The notes under the pieces are model-generated. The model was not told the DNA's origin. It did not search any database and saw only the letters and a list, made by a program, of their open reading frames with translations. 64,000 nucleotides of DNA from Hybos culiciformis (Eukaryota; Arthropoda; Insecta; Diptera; Hybotidae): positions 88,373,213-88,437,212 of the forward strand of contig OZ023274.1 in NCBI GenBank assembly GCA_964007475.1, given 5' to 3'. Of this stretch, positions 54,010-64,000 are shown piece by piece. A program made the position numbers and the translations under genes. Each line of letters starts with the position of its first letter. Positions within the stretch are counted from its first letter, which is position 1.

Positions 54010-56996
54010 TTTTATTAATTTCCAGCTACAGCGAGGTCCTTAGATCGAGTGTTGAATAAAAGAATATTACTACAGCTGTAAATAATACAAAATGGTAGGC
54101 ATCAATTCAGTCAGAGTCATATAAAAATTGATCCAAAAATAAACTTATTAAAAAAAAATATTCATTCTAAATTACATAGAAATGTAAGAAAAAATAAAAA
54201 TTATAAATGAGGTTTATAGAAAAATACATTACATATGTATATAATGAAAATAAAAATTTGAAGAAAAATTACAATCATTAATGTATTTATTTATATAAAT
54301 GTGTATACGGCCTATGTTTTTTATAGGCAATGCATAGATCAACATGGTATAACGAAATTAATTTGTTTTTTTTTTTTTTATTATTGAACCTCTGGGGAAA
54401 CTGCAACATAATTAAGCCGAAAAAATTATTTGTAGTTTATTTATATATATTTATAAATTAAGCCTTATTATAAAATAAGTCTAATTGAATATTCGGAACA
54501 ATAAGAAAATATATATACTTATAAAATTTGCAATATTGTTCACGGGTTATCACATATAATGAATGTATAGGGCGTGAGCTTCCAGCAATTATTACAAAAT
54601 ATCCAGATTTTGTTTTATACCATGAGAAAGTATATAAATTTCCAATGTTATTTTATTTCCTTATTTATTATTATTATTTTTATTGTTCTTTTATATCTAT
54701 ATCTTTTCAAAGTGTTTTCGTGGCCTTCAAATAAAATTTTAATGAACATAAACATAAATTAAGGCATTTTCTAAGAATAACTCCTTTGTAATAAAATCGA
54801 AAACCTTAATTTCAATTGCCTACCTTTTTTAAAGTTCAGAATTTAACAAAGCATTGTAAATTTTATAAGCTCTATGTTAGTTTTTTTTTTTTTTTTAAAT
54901 CATTCAATTCAAATTATTGGTCCTTGACGGATAGAAAAAAAAATTAAAAACATAGTTTTATTATTTTATGATTTTATTAGTTCCAATAATTTTAAGAAAG
55001 ATATCATAAGAGAACTATCAAATTTTATGACTTTCATGACGTATATATTATTATAGTACCTATAAAATTTCATAATGTTCCCGTCAAATAACTAACTATT
55101 CCTCTGTAAAACTAAAACTTTAAACTTGCTAGTTTTTTAGTGCTTTTATATATTATTAAAAGGAATTTAAGAACTTAACATTAATCTAAGTGGGACTTAA
55201 CACTTAACATTAATCTAAGTGGGATAGTAATCTCTAAAAGTAGCAGTCTCAAGTGTCACCATCAGAACATCGTTTGTTAGATACATATAGCTTGAAATTA
55301 TTATTATTGACAGAACTTACAAAATTTTGTAAATTAGATTGTACATGATTCGAATTTACTCAATCTATATCAGGTAATGAGAAAAACTTAAAAAATTAAC
55401 CACAAAGAAATAACAAAAAAATAAACAATATTTTGAATCCATACTTTAGCTCGAATTGTCACGTATTCTTTATTATTCTTTTATGTTTTCTTTCTTCAAA
55501 AATAGTTAAAAGAATTTTCTAACATTTTCCTCTAAATTACTATTCCCTTCTCTTAAATAAGTTTTTGATCAAATTAAATAAGAACAGAATGAAAGAAAAA
55601 AAACCTATACTCGTATATATTTTTTTATACCTTTGATAGGAAAAATAAAAAAAAGGAATTTAAGAAATATGTATGTTATACAATTCTACATAGTAATAAA
55701 AGTTATATGTATAAATTTTACCAAAAAGATAAATATATATTATATACTATGAAATCAATCATTTTTAATTGAAATTTGAGATATTTTTTGTCCTAAAGCG
55801 TTACAAATATATATTTGGTAACTATTGGTTTAGGTATACTTTACTTCGTCGCTTCAAAAATTTCACACTCATCATCTCTGAATACGTCTTCGCAGGGTTA
55901 TAAGCTAAATAACCCTCTTTTACACAAAATAAGCAAAAAATGTTCGAAGTGATAAAAATTAAAAAAAAATTAGAGTGAAATTGACCGGAAATAGAAAATA
56001 ATATTATGACTTATAATAAGATATGCCAGAGAAAATTCGGATAACAATGTCTTAAATAAAATATGGGATCCGCAAAAGTTTTGATTGATAATAGTACGAA
56101 AATTAATTTTGCTCTATAAAAACAAAATTTATCTTTACTTTATATTTTTAGATCTTTATAATTGTAATTATGATCCTTCTTTAACATTTATTTTTTAAAG
56201 TATGAAATTAGTTTGCACATAAATAAATACAGTATGTACGTAAATATTAAATAAAATAAAAATGTACAGAAAAAAATAACAAAATTTTCTAGATGCACAA
56301 ATATATATGTATACAACATACATATTTTTTTCTGCATCTGATATTATCCTTGAAAATTAATTCTTAAAAAAAATTTATGATTTTAGATTTATAGAAAAAA
56401 AACTGGTATAGTGGGAGAGAACAACTGTTTCAATTATCCTTTATCCTTTTTATACCAACAAACAACATCAGCTTTATTCTCTTCTCTTTACCTCTGATTA
56501 TTATTTACAAAAATGTTCCCCCTTCTTTTAATTCAATATATACATATGTACTTTTATTCCAATGATGAAAAAAAGGAACTAAAATCAATGTACCATTAAA
56601 CTATATATAAAAAAAATCTAATTAGATAGTTCATATTTTATAAGGCTTCAACAATTAATAAAAATAACATTGCAAATACATACATTTATTAAAAATATTA
56701 AACACTAGGGTTATGTATATACATAAATAACCTGCAAAAGTATACAGTGGGTAAAGCTAAGGTCATTCGACTTTGATTAATAAGATTTCCCTATAATCTT
56801 TCTTCGTTTTTCCGTATTAAAAATCAAGAAGAAGAATCTGATAATCACTTCCACATATTTATCTTATTCCATGTTATTTCGTATGTCCCCAAATTTGCAG
56901 TTCCTCTCTCTATATCTAACAAACTCCTTTAAATGCCAAACTATTATAAATTTATTTTAATCGCAATAAGTTCGTGCGAACTATTCCACGCACTAT
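54010..56996. other. Non-coding A/T-rich DNA, no gene seen
   Basis: No supported gene. The frames at 54528-54762 are low-complexity. A 23-base phrase repeated at a 29-base period is listed separately. Confidence 0.65.
55173..55224. repeat. Short tandem duplication, 29-bp period
   Basis: ACTTAACATTAATCTAAGTG plus GGA occurs at 55173 and again at 55202. It is a small local duplication with no sign of function. Confidence 0.85.
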
Positions 56997-57606
56997 CAGT
57001 GGCGTAGCGAGAAATTTTAGGCCCTTTTGCGACAATAATGGAAGGGCCTCTGTGAAAAAATGTAAAAAGTATTAAAGAAACACAAAAAAATTCTTTATAA
57101 TTTTTATAATACGTTATATTATAAAAGTAATAATAATAATAATGAGAATATTAAATAACTAAATCAAAATTTCTTTTTTCTAGTTTTTGCATTTGCAAAA
57201 TCGTTAATAAGATCACTCAGATGATCGTCAGATGATTCACCCAATCCATTCAATACATATTTCACTACCCACTATACTTGCGAATAGGAATTACACTTGA
57301 TACAAAAAACTCAATACAATTCTAATGCATTGAAATAATATTATGAATCATATATTACACTCGTTTCTTTTTTGAGTTGCACTATCCATATATGTATTGA
57401 ATAAATAAAGTGTATTCACGAGTGGTTTGTAATATAAGTGTGCTCATGCATTTCTCTAAAAGCTTCGCTGCTGGATAATTAGTTTTTCATTCAACTTAAA
57501 GCTTGGACTGAATCGATTTAAAAAAAAAACTGTATTACAAGAGGGCCCCTAAACTTAGAGGGCCCTATGCCTTGCTTACTCTTGCTATACGGTAGCTACG
57601 CCACTG
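56997..57606. mobile_element. hAT-type element B with perfect 8-bp target duplication
   Basis: The left end is CAGTGGCGTAGCGAG and the right end, read inward, is CAGTGGCGTAGCTACC. CGCACTAT flanks it on both sides (56989-56996 and 57607-57614), a perfect 8-bp duplication that defines the hAT superfamily insertion pattern. Subterminal GGGCCC/AGGGCCT blocks occur near both ends. The element is 610 bp, too short for a transposase, but it keeps what looks like the very end of one on the minus strand (57164-57271). It is therefore best read as an internally deleted copy of an autonomous element. Confidence 0.9.
57164..57271 (-). pseudogene. Remnant of a hAT transposase C-terminus
   Basis: Read on the minus strand, 35 codons stay open and end in TGA. 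The peptide includes YVLNGLGESSDDHLSDLIND and continues FANAKTRKKKF-stop. The ending D-L-I-x-D-F-A-x-x-K-x-R-K resembles the extreme C-terminus that follows the dimerisation domain in hAT transposases of the DUF4371/ZMYM-like group, as I remember the family. An in-frame TAG precedes it, and the catalytic core, the zinc fingers and most of the dimerisation domain are absent, so it cannot be active. Its location inside a hAT-flanked element supports the reading. Family assignment is from memory and moderate in confidence. Confidence 0.45.
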
Positions 57607-57614
57607 CGCACTAT

Positions 57615-57988
57615 ATATTGATTTAATCTAAAAAAATGCATGTAAAAGGTTTGTTTAACTTCAAAATCAAACTCAAGAAGTTTGCTGTTTGTATAGATTT
57701 TTTATCAAAAATAAGATCAACAGATATAAACACAAAACAAACAAGCATAATTAAAAAAAAATAAAAATAAAAAAAATAATGATTTGAATATCTATTTCTA
57801 TATATTCTCAGAGTTCATAATAATCAAAAAACTGAAAATCACTATTTTTCTATGAAATAAGGAATTCATATTCCCTTTCCTGTAATAATATGTACCTATA
57901 TATAAAAAAAACGTAATCTAATAGCTTTTTTTCATGAAAAATTATATTTTACTTCGCTTCAATGCATGTGTTCAATATTTAATTATTT
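57615..57988. other. Non-coding spacer between two hAT elements
   Basis: A/T-rich sequence with no frame or repeat of note. Confidence 0.7.
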
Positions 57989-58330
57989 GTTATTAATAGA
58001 GAGCGGAATTTCGTGCAGTCAAAATCTGAAAACGTGCAATTTGAACCTCAAAACGTGCAAAAACGTGCAATAAAAAATTTGAAAGCCTAAAATCCTGTAG
58101 GTAAATCGAAAACAAAAATATTTAGGAAATACAATTTAATAAAATGATTTTTTTTTTTCAAAGTATAGCGGCTGTTCTGTTTTTATCATATACGGCGCTG
58201 CATCACTAATAAAAAGTAAAATTTTATCTTGAAACATAGAGTTCTTAAAATAAGTTCCAAAAAAAAAATTTTTTTTTGTTCAAATCACTTTATAGCAATA
58301 AAAGAAAAAAAAAAAATTGAAAATAAAAAA

Positions 58331-58614
58331 TTTAAAATCAACGTTTTTATAACGGAATAAAATAACTGAAAAGTAAAAAATATAATCAGATAATAATTGA
58401 TAATATCATACCGATTTCCCTGAAAATTAATTCTCACGAAAAACGTGGGGCGCGTGTGATAAACGATATTGATAAAAATGTTCAATTTTAGGCGCCCCAC
58501 GTTTTTCGTGAGAATTAATTTTCAGGGAAATCGGTATGAGGTTGTCAATTATTATCTGATTATATTTTTTACTTTTTAGTTATTTTATTCCGTTATAAAA
58601 ACGTTGTTTTTAAA
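58331..58614. repeat. Long hairpin with ~123-bp arms inside hAT element C
   Basis: The left arm (about 58331-58453) and right arm (about 58492-58614) are almost perfect reverse complements. The shared block runs from AACGTTTTTATAACGGAATA inward to ACGAAAAACGTGGGGCGC. The loop is 38 bases. The few visible arm differences are GATAATATCATACC against GACAACCTCATACC and ACTGAAAAGT against ACTAAAAAGT. Outer limits fade into A/T runs, so I cannot say whether it is a separate insertion. If transcribed it would form a stable double-stranded RNA. Confidence 0.88.
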
Positions 58615-58747
58615 TTATTTTTTTTTATTTATTTATTTATTTTTTCTTTTTTAATCTTATTTGAATCGAATTAAGCCATAAATAAAAACATAAAATTTTT
58701 ATATCTATGCTAAAGCAATGAAATCCTAAATTTCTAAATTTGCTTTT

Positions 58748-59040
58748 TAGCCCCTTCCCCGAAGTCCTGGGACCTCAGCTGGGGGCCCTGCGATATCCAG
58801 TCTTTAATCCAGGTATTTCGATCCAACGCTATAACATTTTATCGGAATATACGAAAATTCAAAAACCGGCTTCTAAGGTAGCCCCCTCATCGGGGCCTCG
58901 GATCAAAATTTCTAATATTCTATAACCATCTCGGATCCCAATGCTAGTTAAGTTCAAAATTTCAGCCAAATCGGTACAGTGGCAAGATTTGGGAATCAGT
59001 GAAACCATGGATGGAACCGTGGAACCACAATAATTTTTAC
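58748..59040. other. G+C-rich island inside hAT element C
   Basis: In contrast to the rest of the window this stretch is close to balanced in base composition (for example GCTGGGGGCCCTGCGATATC). It contains TTTCAGCCAAATCGGTACAG, a phrase style often met in insect interspersed repeats. No convincing frame: 58740-58925 (plus) is Pro/Ser-rich without a domain. It is probably carried-in repeat DNA. Confidence 0.6.
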
Positions 59041-59442
59041 ATTATGTTGCATTGTCATCTATTTCTGACCTATGCCTCTATCTCATCTAGAAGTGCCTGA
59101 AAAATTGATTACAAAATTTGTACCGAACAACAAAGTGAACTAATAAAAACGTTTTAATAAAAATTATTATTCAAACATACATACTTTACGTATTTTTTTT
59201 TAAATCTTATTAATTTTATAAATAATTGTTTCCAAAAACTTTAAAACGTGCACTGTTTTGCCAAAAAATCTAAAACGTGCAGTTTCGTGCAATGTACCCC
59301 AAAACGTGCAATTTCGTGCAACACAAAATGGGTCTCAAAAAATTTCATTTTACAAGATTCGGATAGATCTTATGGTTCTAACCCATTCTAAATGCCCAAA
59401 AAAAAGGTGCAATTGCACGGAATTCCGGTCTCTAGTTATTAA

Positions 59443-62400
59443 TAATAAAAAAATCTCTAGCTGGGATTACTACTACTCTACTATATATAATATATGTATA
59501 TATATTTCTGTATTTGTATTAAAATACTTCTTTTACATTGATCCAAGGACCCCATGCAGCAGTTTTTCAATATTAATTTGTTACAAATACAGTAAACATA
59601 ATGCATTTTATAAAAAATATTAATATGTCAGTTTTTAAAACAAATTAGAGCTTAAAGCAACGATAGAGTTAAGCATCCAAAGATTTAAGCTTTCGAATAC
59701 CTAGGACACTGATTTCTTTAATTATTAATTGAGATTGATATGATAATGTGAATTCAGTAAACATAATTATGAGAAATACTTGTTTATAGGTCACCATCAC
59801 TTGTAGCAAGATCATTGAACATTAAATAAATAAAATAGATAGAACTTTCTTGACTTGGAACTTAGAATATTCCCCTGAAAAATTCAACTTTTTGATAAAA
59901 ATTTTCATGATATTATTTTTTCTACACTTATTTATATAAAATATATAGCAACATAAGATTATTATCTTTAATGGGAAACCATATTTCAAGATAATAATTT
60001 TTTCGCATTTTTTCTGTAAAATAAAACACTGTCCTTTAAATCGATATTAAAGAAAAATTATTGTTGATCAATCTTAAATTATGTCTAGTACCTACCAATA
60101 GTTGGGATTAATTAAATCTCCTATGCGCGTACAAATGATATTTACCTGTCAAAATGGAAATAATTTTTTTTTATGATTATTAAAGTGAGGGTAGACAGCT
60201 GGCTTTATCACATGTTTACTTTTTATTGTTTTTATTATTACTATTTAATAATAATAATATAAAAAAAAATGGTTTATTGAAAAATGGTTTAAACTATGTA
60301 GAGGTACAAAGAAAATCCAAAAAAAAAAAATTTAGTTTATAGGTTTCGAAAAAAAATTATTTATCAAAAAAAATATATATAATATTTATGTATTTAATTT
60401 TATCTGAACGATTCTTCTGAAAATGATCTACGAATATCATGAAAAAGTTTACTTTTATTTAATATCAAAGTTCAAGCTAACAAAAAAAAACAAGTTGATA
60501 GACAGCCTCGCGAAATAAGGAAAATTTAAAATTTATTGAGAAGAATTTAAAAAACTTTCAAATTTTCTCTGACTTCAGAACTGGATAAAAAAAATAATTA
60601 TTTAACATTTACTTTCAGTAAAAGTATTTTCACCATCTATGGCCTCTGCAATTATGGGTTTACGTACATCAATTGCATTAATTTTCAATCTTATCGTAGT
60701 ATAACTTAATATAGTAATTTTAATTAAGGATAATAAATAGATATTTGGGAAGTTATTAAGTTTTTATGGTAAGAATTGTTGTACAGAATAAATTTGAAAA
60801 TTACAATCATTTCTCGTTATCTATCCTGTATGGAATGAACAAATATACTGTTATCAATTACATTTCATAGTTCAGATATGCAATAATTTTTCTTTATATT
60901 TGATAAAAAAATTTTATTAATTCTTTTCGTAATTTGTTTTTTTTTTTCTCAATCTTCTTATACTTTTTATCCTCAACAGTTTTCTCAAACTACCAAATTC
61001 AGAAATTCATTTGAAATGCAAAAGGGTCATAAAAGGAACAAAAAACTATATGTATTTTATATACATACTAATATTATTGAGATGAGGGGAAGGAGATAAA
61101 TTAAGAGGACATATAAAAAAAAAAAAAAGAGAGGAATGACGAGGATTTTTTTTTTTTATCAAAGAAAACATAAAAATATCTCAAATACCATTTTTAGATT
61201 TAGAGGGTTTTTATTTCATCAACACATTATTTTTGTTTTTGTAGTATTTATATACATTTATGTATTATATATTTGTATATAAATGTTACCAAAAATGAAA
61301 AAAAAAAAAAAATGATTTTTATGAGTTTGATATTTTGGTATAAAAATATTTTTCGACTGAAAGTTTTTTATCCATAAAAACTATGAATTTAGTTAGACGG
61401 TTTCCTTTTTGGCGTGATCATTTAGAAAATTTTATTCAATTTTTTTTTTGTTGAATTTTTTTTTTTTTTTTAAATAAAAAAGTATTTTATATTTTTTTTA
61501 ATATAATATTTTAGTTAATTTGTTATAAATTAATAGAGTTCCTAATTAATATAATTTTTAAAATATATATCTACCTAAATTATAATATAGTTTATAATTT
61601 AAAATTCTACGAATTTGTTGTTAAAAGATCATTGTAAGACATCGTTTATTCAAAAAATTAATCTTCAGAGTTGAGTGATCTCGAATGTGCATCTCTTGTC
61701 AAATTAAAACATTATAATGGGCGACATTCTATACCTGTGACTTATATATACATGTATTTTTATCTTTTCGAACAGCGATAAAATATTATTATAGTCGTGG
61801 TATCCTTGATATAGCATCATATTGCATCAATAACCAAAAAAAAAAAATTTATATTTCTTATTTTTTAAAATCGAGAATATCTTTTGTTAAGGCTTATTTT
61901 TTATTTTTGCATCAGTAAAACATAAATGTTAAATAAAAAAAAAAAAAAAAAGATTAATTAATGGGTGGATAAGGTAAATCTAATGAAAAAATAAATTGTT
62001 ATTTTATGGAATCAAAAAAATAAAAAAGAAGAATTTTTCGTTTTCAGGGATTTGACCGAAAATACAAATTTAATATATTGTTTTTTTTTTGTGGTTCCTG
62101 TTCCTATATCTTTTTTCTGAATATTACTTGGTTGGATACAGCTACATTTAAAATTCGTTTTTTGTTTTAGTTCGTGCACTCATATTTCTTTGCAATATTA
62201 ATGGGCATCTTGACACGAAAATATTAATGTTGTCTTTGACAGATATATCTATAAAATTTCTAATTTTTAAGTAATATCGCTGTTCGAAAATAAATAAATT
62301 CAATAGTATGTGTTTGTGAAAAAAAATTTTGAAGTATCATTTTGTGCAATTTAGTACAGCACTCAAAATTGATTTTATTGATTTTTTTTTTAAATTTTAA

Positions 62401-62479
62401 TTCTGAGATTCTTTAGAGACATTATTTACACACTATCATTATAGTTAACTTTAAAAAAAACTTCTACACCTTTTTCCAG
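59443..62479. other. Non-coding A/T-rich DNA leading to the gene
   Basis: No supported gene or transposon. It ends in the acceptor-like ACACCTTTTTCCAG at 62466-62479. On the minus strand, 60141-60160 resembles a CAG|GTAAAT site but on the opposite strand to the gene. Confidence 0.6.
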
Positions 62480-62612
62480 GTTCAATACTGATAAATATAA
62501 GGAGTTGAAAAATAGGGAAAATTGTGGCCATATTTTCTATTTAATGCATTTAAAAATAACTATTAATATAATTTTCAAGAATAATAACTAAAAAAATAAA
62601 ATTTCTGAAATA
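62480..62612 (+). other. Probable 5' UTR part of the first coding exon
   Basis: A pyrimidine-rich acceptor, ACACCTTTTTCCAG, ends at 62479 and the frame of the start codon is closed upstream at 62589, so this stretch is best read as untranslated leader beginning at a 3' splice site. It contains one upstream ATG (62544). If a promoter lay here instead, I would expect some initiator or TATA signal; A/T bias makes that impossible to judge by eye. Confidence 0.45.
62544..62591 (+). other. Upstream ORF, 15 codons
   Basis: ATG at 62544 opens a 15-codon frame ending in TAA at 62589-62591, in the same frame as the main ORF and 21 bases before its ATG. If the leader is real, this could lower translation of the main frame. 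Its sequence is A/T-run-like, so a conserved peptide is unlikely. Confidence 0.3.
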
Positions 62613-62791
62613 ATGGTAACTTTTGATCGAGAAAAACATACCAAATCAAAATCTAAAAATAAAATTCGATCAAATGAAAGTATAAAAAGTATTAAAAGAA
62701 TATTAAAATGTTTTAAAAGTTTAACTATAAAAGGACACGAAAGTGAAAATATGAGTTTTTTGAAAGAAATTTTACAAAAAGACTCTGAAAT
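62613..62791 (+). CDS. First coding exon of a Ser/Asn-rich PIP-box protein (residues 1-59 and two bases of codon 60)
   Basis: The start is ATG at 62613 (context AAATAATGG); an in-frame TAA at 62589 rules out an earlier start in this exon. The exon ends at a consensus donor, AAAT|GTAAGT, after 59 codons plus two bases. Joining to the acceptor at 63300 rebuilds an Ile codon and keeps the frame open for 233 more codons, which is strong evidence that both exons are real. Residues 1-46 are strongly basic (Lys/Ser/Arg), nuclear-localisation-like. Residues 47-60 read MSFLKEILQKDSEI, and Met47 (62751) is a possible alternative start. I see no signal peptide or membrane segment. The family is not recognised. 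The overlapping minus frame 62588-62947 is a shadow. Confidence 0.7.
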
Positions 62792-63300
62792 GTAAGTAAA
62801 AATTAAGTTGAGAACATTAAAATTTTTTGTCTTATGATGATAAAAGAAAATATAATGTGAATTTCCATTTATGTAGAATTTAAATTCAGAAATTGTGGAA
62901 AGAAAATTTTTAATCAAGATATTTTTTAAAAGCGACTTTCTAATCATTATGTATATATGTAAAGAAAATTAAGTTATGTTATAAATGTTGCTATTAATAT
63001 TTTCTGTTTGCATATTTATAGGCAATGTCACGAAATTAATAATATACATAATATGTATTTATATTAAAAAAATAGTAAAATATTCGCTTGTCGGACTGCA
63101 ACAAGTTAAATAAAATAATAACTAAAAAGTTGATTACATTTTGTTACTATTCATCATATAACTTATATTATAATACAATAAACAGTTAGAAATTATTCTT
63201 GGACGAATTATGACTAGATACGATAGATTGATTTAAAAGAAGCTAATAATTATTTTCTTGTTGTTTTACTTAATTTAAAATTTTCTTTTTTATTTTACAG
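62792..63300 (+). other. GT-AG intron, 509 bp
   Basis: It begins GTAAGT and ends in a T-rich tract, TTTTCTTTTTTATTTTACAG. Possible branch points are GCTAATAA near 63242 and TACTTAAT near 63267. It is a phase 2 intron. It is A/T-rich like the rest of the non-coding DNA, with a sharp rise in G+C at the exon that follows. Confidence 0.8.
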
Positions 63301-64000
63301 TGGTGTAGCGACATCGTTAAGTTGTACAGACTCATCAACAGCATCTAGTGATACATCTGATCCTGGATCGCCTTATTCACCGTCCAGTTCGGATGATTTA
63401 CAACAAAGTCAAAAGAAATTGTCTAATGGTGTAAACAGTAAGATGGCTCCATCTCAAGCTAACTTAATTTCAGCTGTAGCATTATCCCGAAAATCGAAGA
63501 ATACAACTAGCTCAATACCACCATTATCAGTTAATAAACAAAAACCATTCAAAGTGAATCAAAATATTTGGCCGTGGAATAAATTACAACAAAACTCAAC
63601 AAATTTAACTAATACTGCCACAATCACTGCCACCAATATTACTGCCGCCAACCCTATAGTGACTGCTTCTAATAATAATAGTATTAATAATAGTAATAAT
63701 AACAACATTAATAGTAATAATTGTAATTTAGCAGCAATTAGTCCCATAAGTGCAAATAAAACTGCAGCAATCAATAAATCCAATAATAAAAGATTGTCAA
63801 ATGGCAATCAAAATGAACAAACTGCCAATAAAAAGTCTCGATTAAATAATTCATCGTTAATTTCTACAATTGCGACACCAACTACTCAATTACTGCCGCC
63901 ACCATTAATAAGTGGCTTAACGAGTGGTGCTAACAAAAGACTGAAACTGGCTGCAAACGAAGAATCCCAAACCAAGATTACAGGATTCTTTAAGTCTCAA
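63301..64000 (+). CDS. Second coding exon (partial): disordered Ser/Asn-rich nuclear protein with PIP-box
   Basis: The frame is open from the acceptor to the window edge, residues 60-293 of the joined protein. Residues 64-92 are a Ser/Thr/Asp-rich acidic stretch (SSDTSDPGSPYSPSSSDD) with S/T-P sites that could be phosphorylated. Residues 120-126 and 237-240 (KKSR) and 272-275 (KRLK) are basic, nuclear-signal-like. Residues 158-202 are Asn/Thr-rich with a polyasparagine core (184-200), which accounts for the Leu-rich minus frame at 63559-63807. Residues 283-290, QTKITGFF, fit the PCNA-interacting consensus Q-x-x-I/L/M-x-x-F-F exactly, with Lys following. No zinc finger or catalytic domain is visible before the edge. 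It is likely a chromatin or replication-linked regulator, but the gene is not identified and its end lies outside. Confidence 0.85.

Larger units (their letters stand above)
57997..59434. mobile_element. hAT-type element C, 1.4 kb, with subterminal repeats
   Basis: The left end is TAGAGAGCGGAATTTCGTGC and the right end, read inward, is TAGAGACCGGAATTCCGTGC. GTTATTAA flanks both sides (57989-57996 and 59435-59442), a perfect 8-bp target duplication. The motif AAACGTGCA or TTCGTGCA recurs several times near each end (58009-58070 and 59244-59330), the typical placement of hAT transposase-binding repeats. No transposase frame is present; the frames at 58740-58925 and 59258-59623 have no domain, and the second runs out of the element. 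The interior holds a long hairpin and a G+C-rich block, so this may be a composite of nested insertions. Confidence 0.9.

Noticed and set aside
55355..55380. ATATCAG|GTAATG on the + strand as a further ratchet site
   Set aside because: It lacks a pyrimidine tract before the AG and has no clear branch point.
59258..59623. 121-codon + strand frame starting near the end of hAT element C
   Set aside because: It begins within the AAACGTGCA subterminal repeats and crosses the transposon border and target duplication into unrelated DNA. No domain is visible.
60135..60165. Minus-strand CAG|GTAAAT resembling a ratchet site
   Set aside because: It is on the strand opposite to the only gene, with a weaker pyrimidine tract and no good branch-point match. 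It is useful as a reminder that such sites can occur by chance.
62588..62947. Minus-strand frame of 119 codons
   Set aside because: It overlaps the first coding exon and its intron on the other strand, is Phe/Leu/Ile-rich, and has no domain. The + strand exon has matching splice sites and frame continuity.
63559..63807. Minus-strand Leu/Ala-rich frame of 82 codons
   Set aside because: It is the complement of the Asn/Thr-rich part of the + strand exon; the Leu runs are antisense to Asn codons.

Overview
This window is very A+T-rich eukaryotic DNA (by eye about four fifths A+T), full of A or T runs of 8-18 bases. It carries spliceosomal introns, cut-and-paste DNA transposons with clean target-site duplications, and an asparagine-rich coding exon. 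Together these fit an arthropod, most likely an insect. I cannot name the species. There are no bacterial-type operons, no CRISPR array, no rRNA, and no tRNA that I could recognise.

Layout. From base 1 to about 62.5 kb there is no convincing protein-coding gene. The only well-supported gene starts near the right edge on the + strand: a probable 3' splice site at 62479, a short 5' UTR with a small upstream ORF, a first coding exon (62613-62791), a 509-bp GT-AG intron, and a second coding exon (63301 to beyond 64000). The visible 293 residues describe a basic, Ser/Asn-rich, disordered, probably nuclear protein. At the last visible residues it has a textbook PCNA-interacting (PIP-box) motif, QTKITGFF. 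I do not recognise the gene family.

Most of the window therefore looks like a very long 5' intron or upstream region of that gene. Two sites support the long-intron reading, at 15320/15321 and 37074/37075. Each has the same TAACTAATAA branch-point-like decamer, then a pyrimidine tract, then TTTCAG joined directly to GTAAAT. That is the layout of recursive-splicing (ratchet) points, and both lie on the same strand as the gene. Each is followed 53-57 bases later by another possible 5' splice site. They would cut the intron into segments of roughly 22 and 25 kb. This is the most interesting hypothesis in the window.

The rest is mobile and repetitive DNA. It includes a 219-bp foldback MITE (2751-2969), two inverted copies of a dispersed repeat with a 31-bp minisatellite (20744-21271 and 37227-37545), and a 482-bp TA-flanked pogo/mariner-type MITE (45265-45746). 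A recent complex duplication of form A-B-A-X-B lies at 46797-48684. Three different hAT-type elements with 8-bp target duplications sit within 6 kb (53488-54001, 56997-57606, 57997-59434), one of which keeps the tail of a transposase. A 200-base run of N (38895-39094) is an assembly gap.
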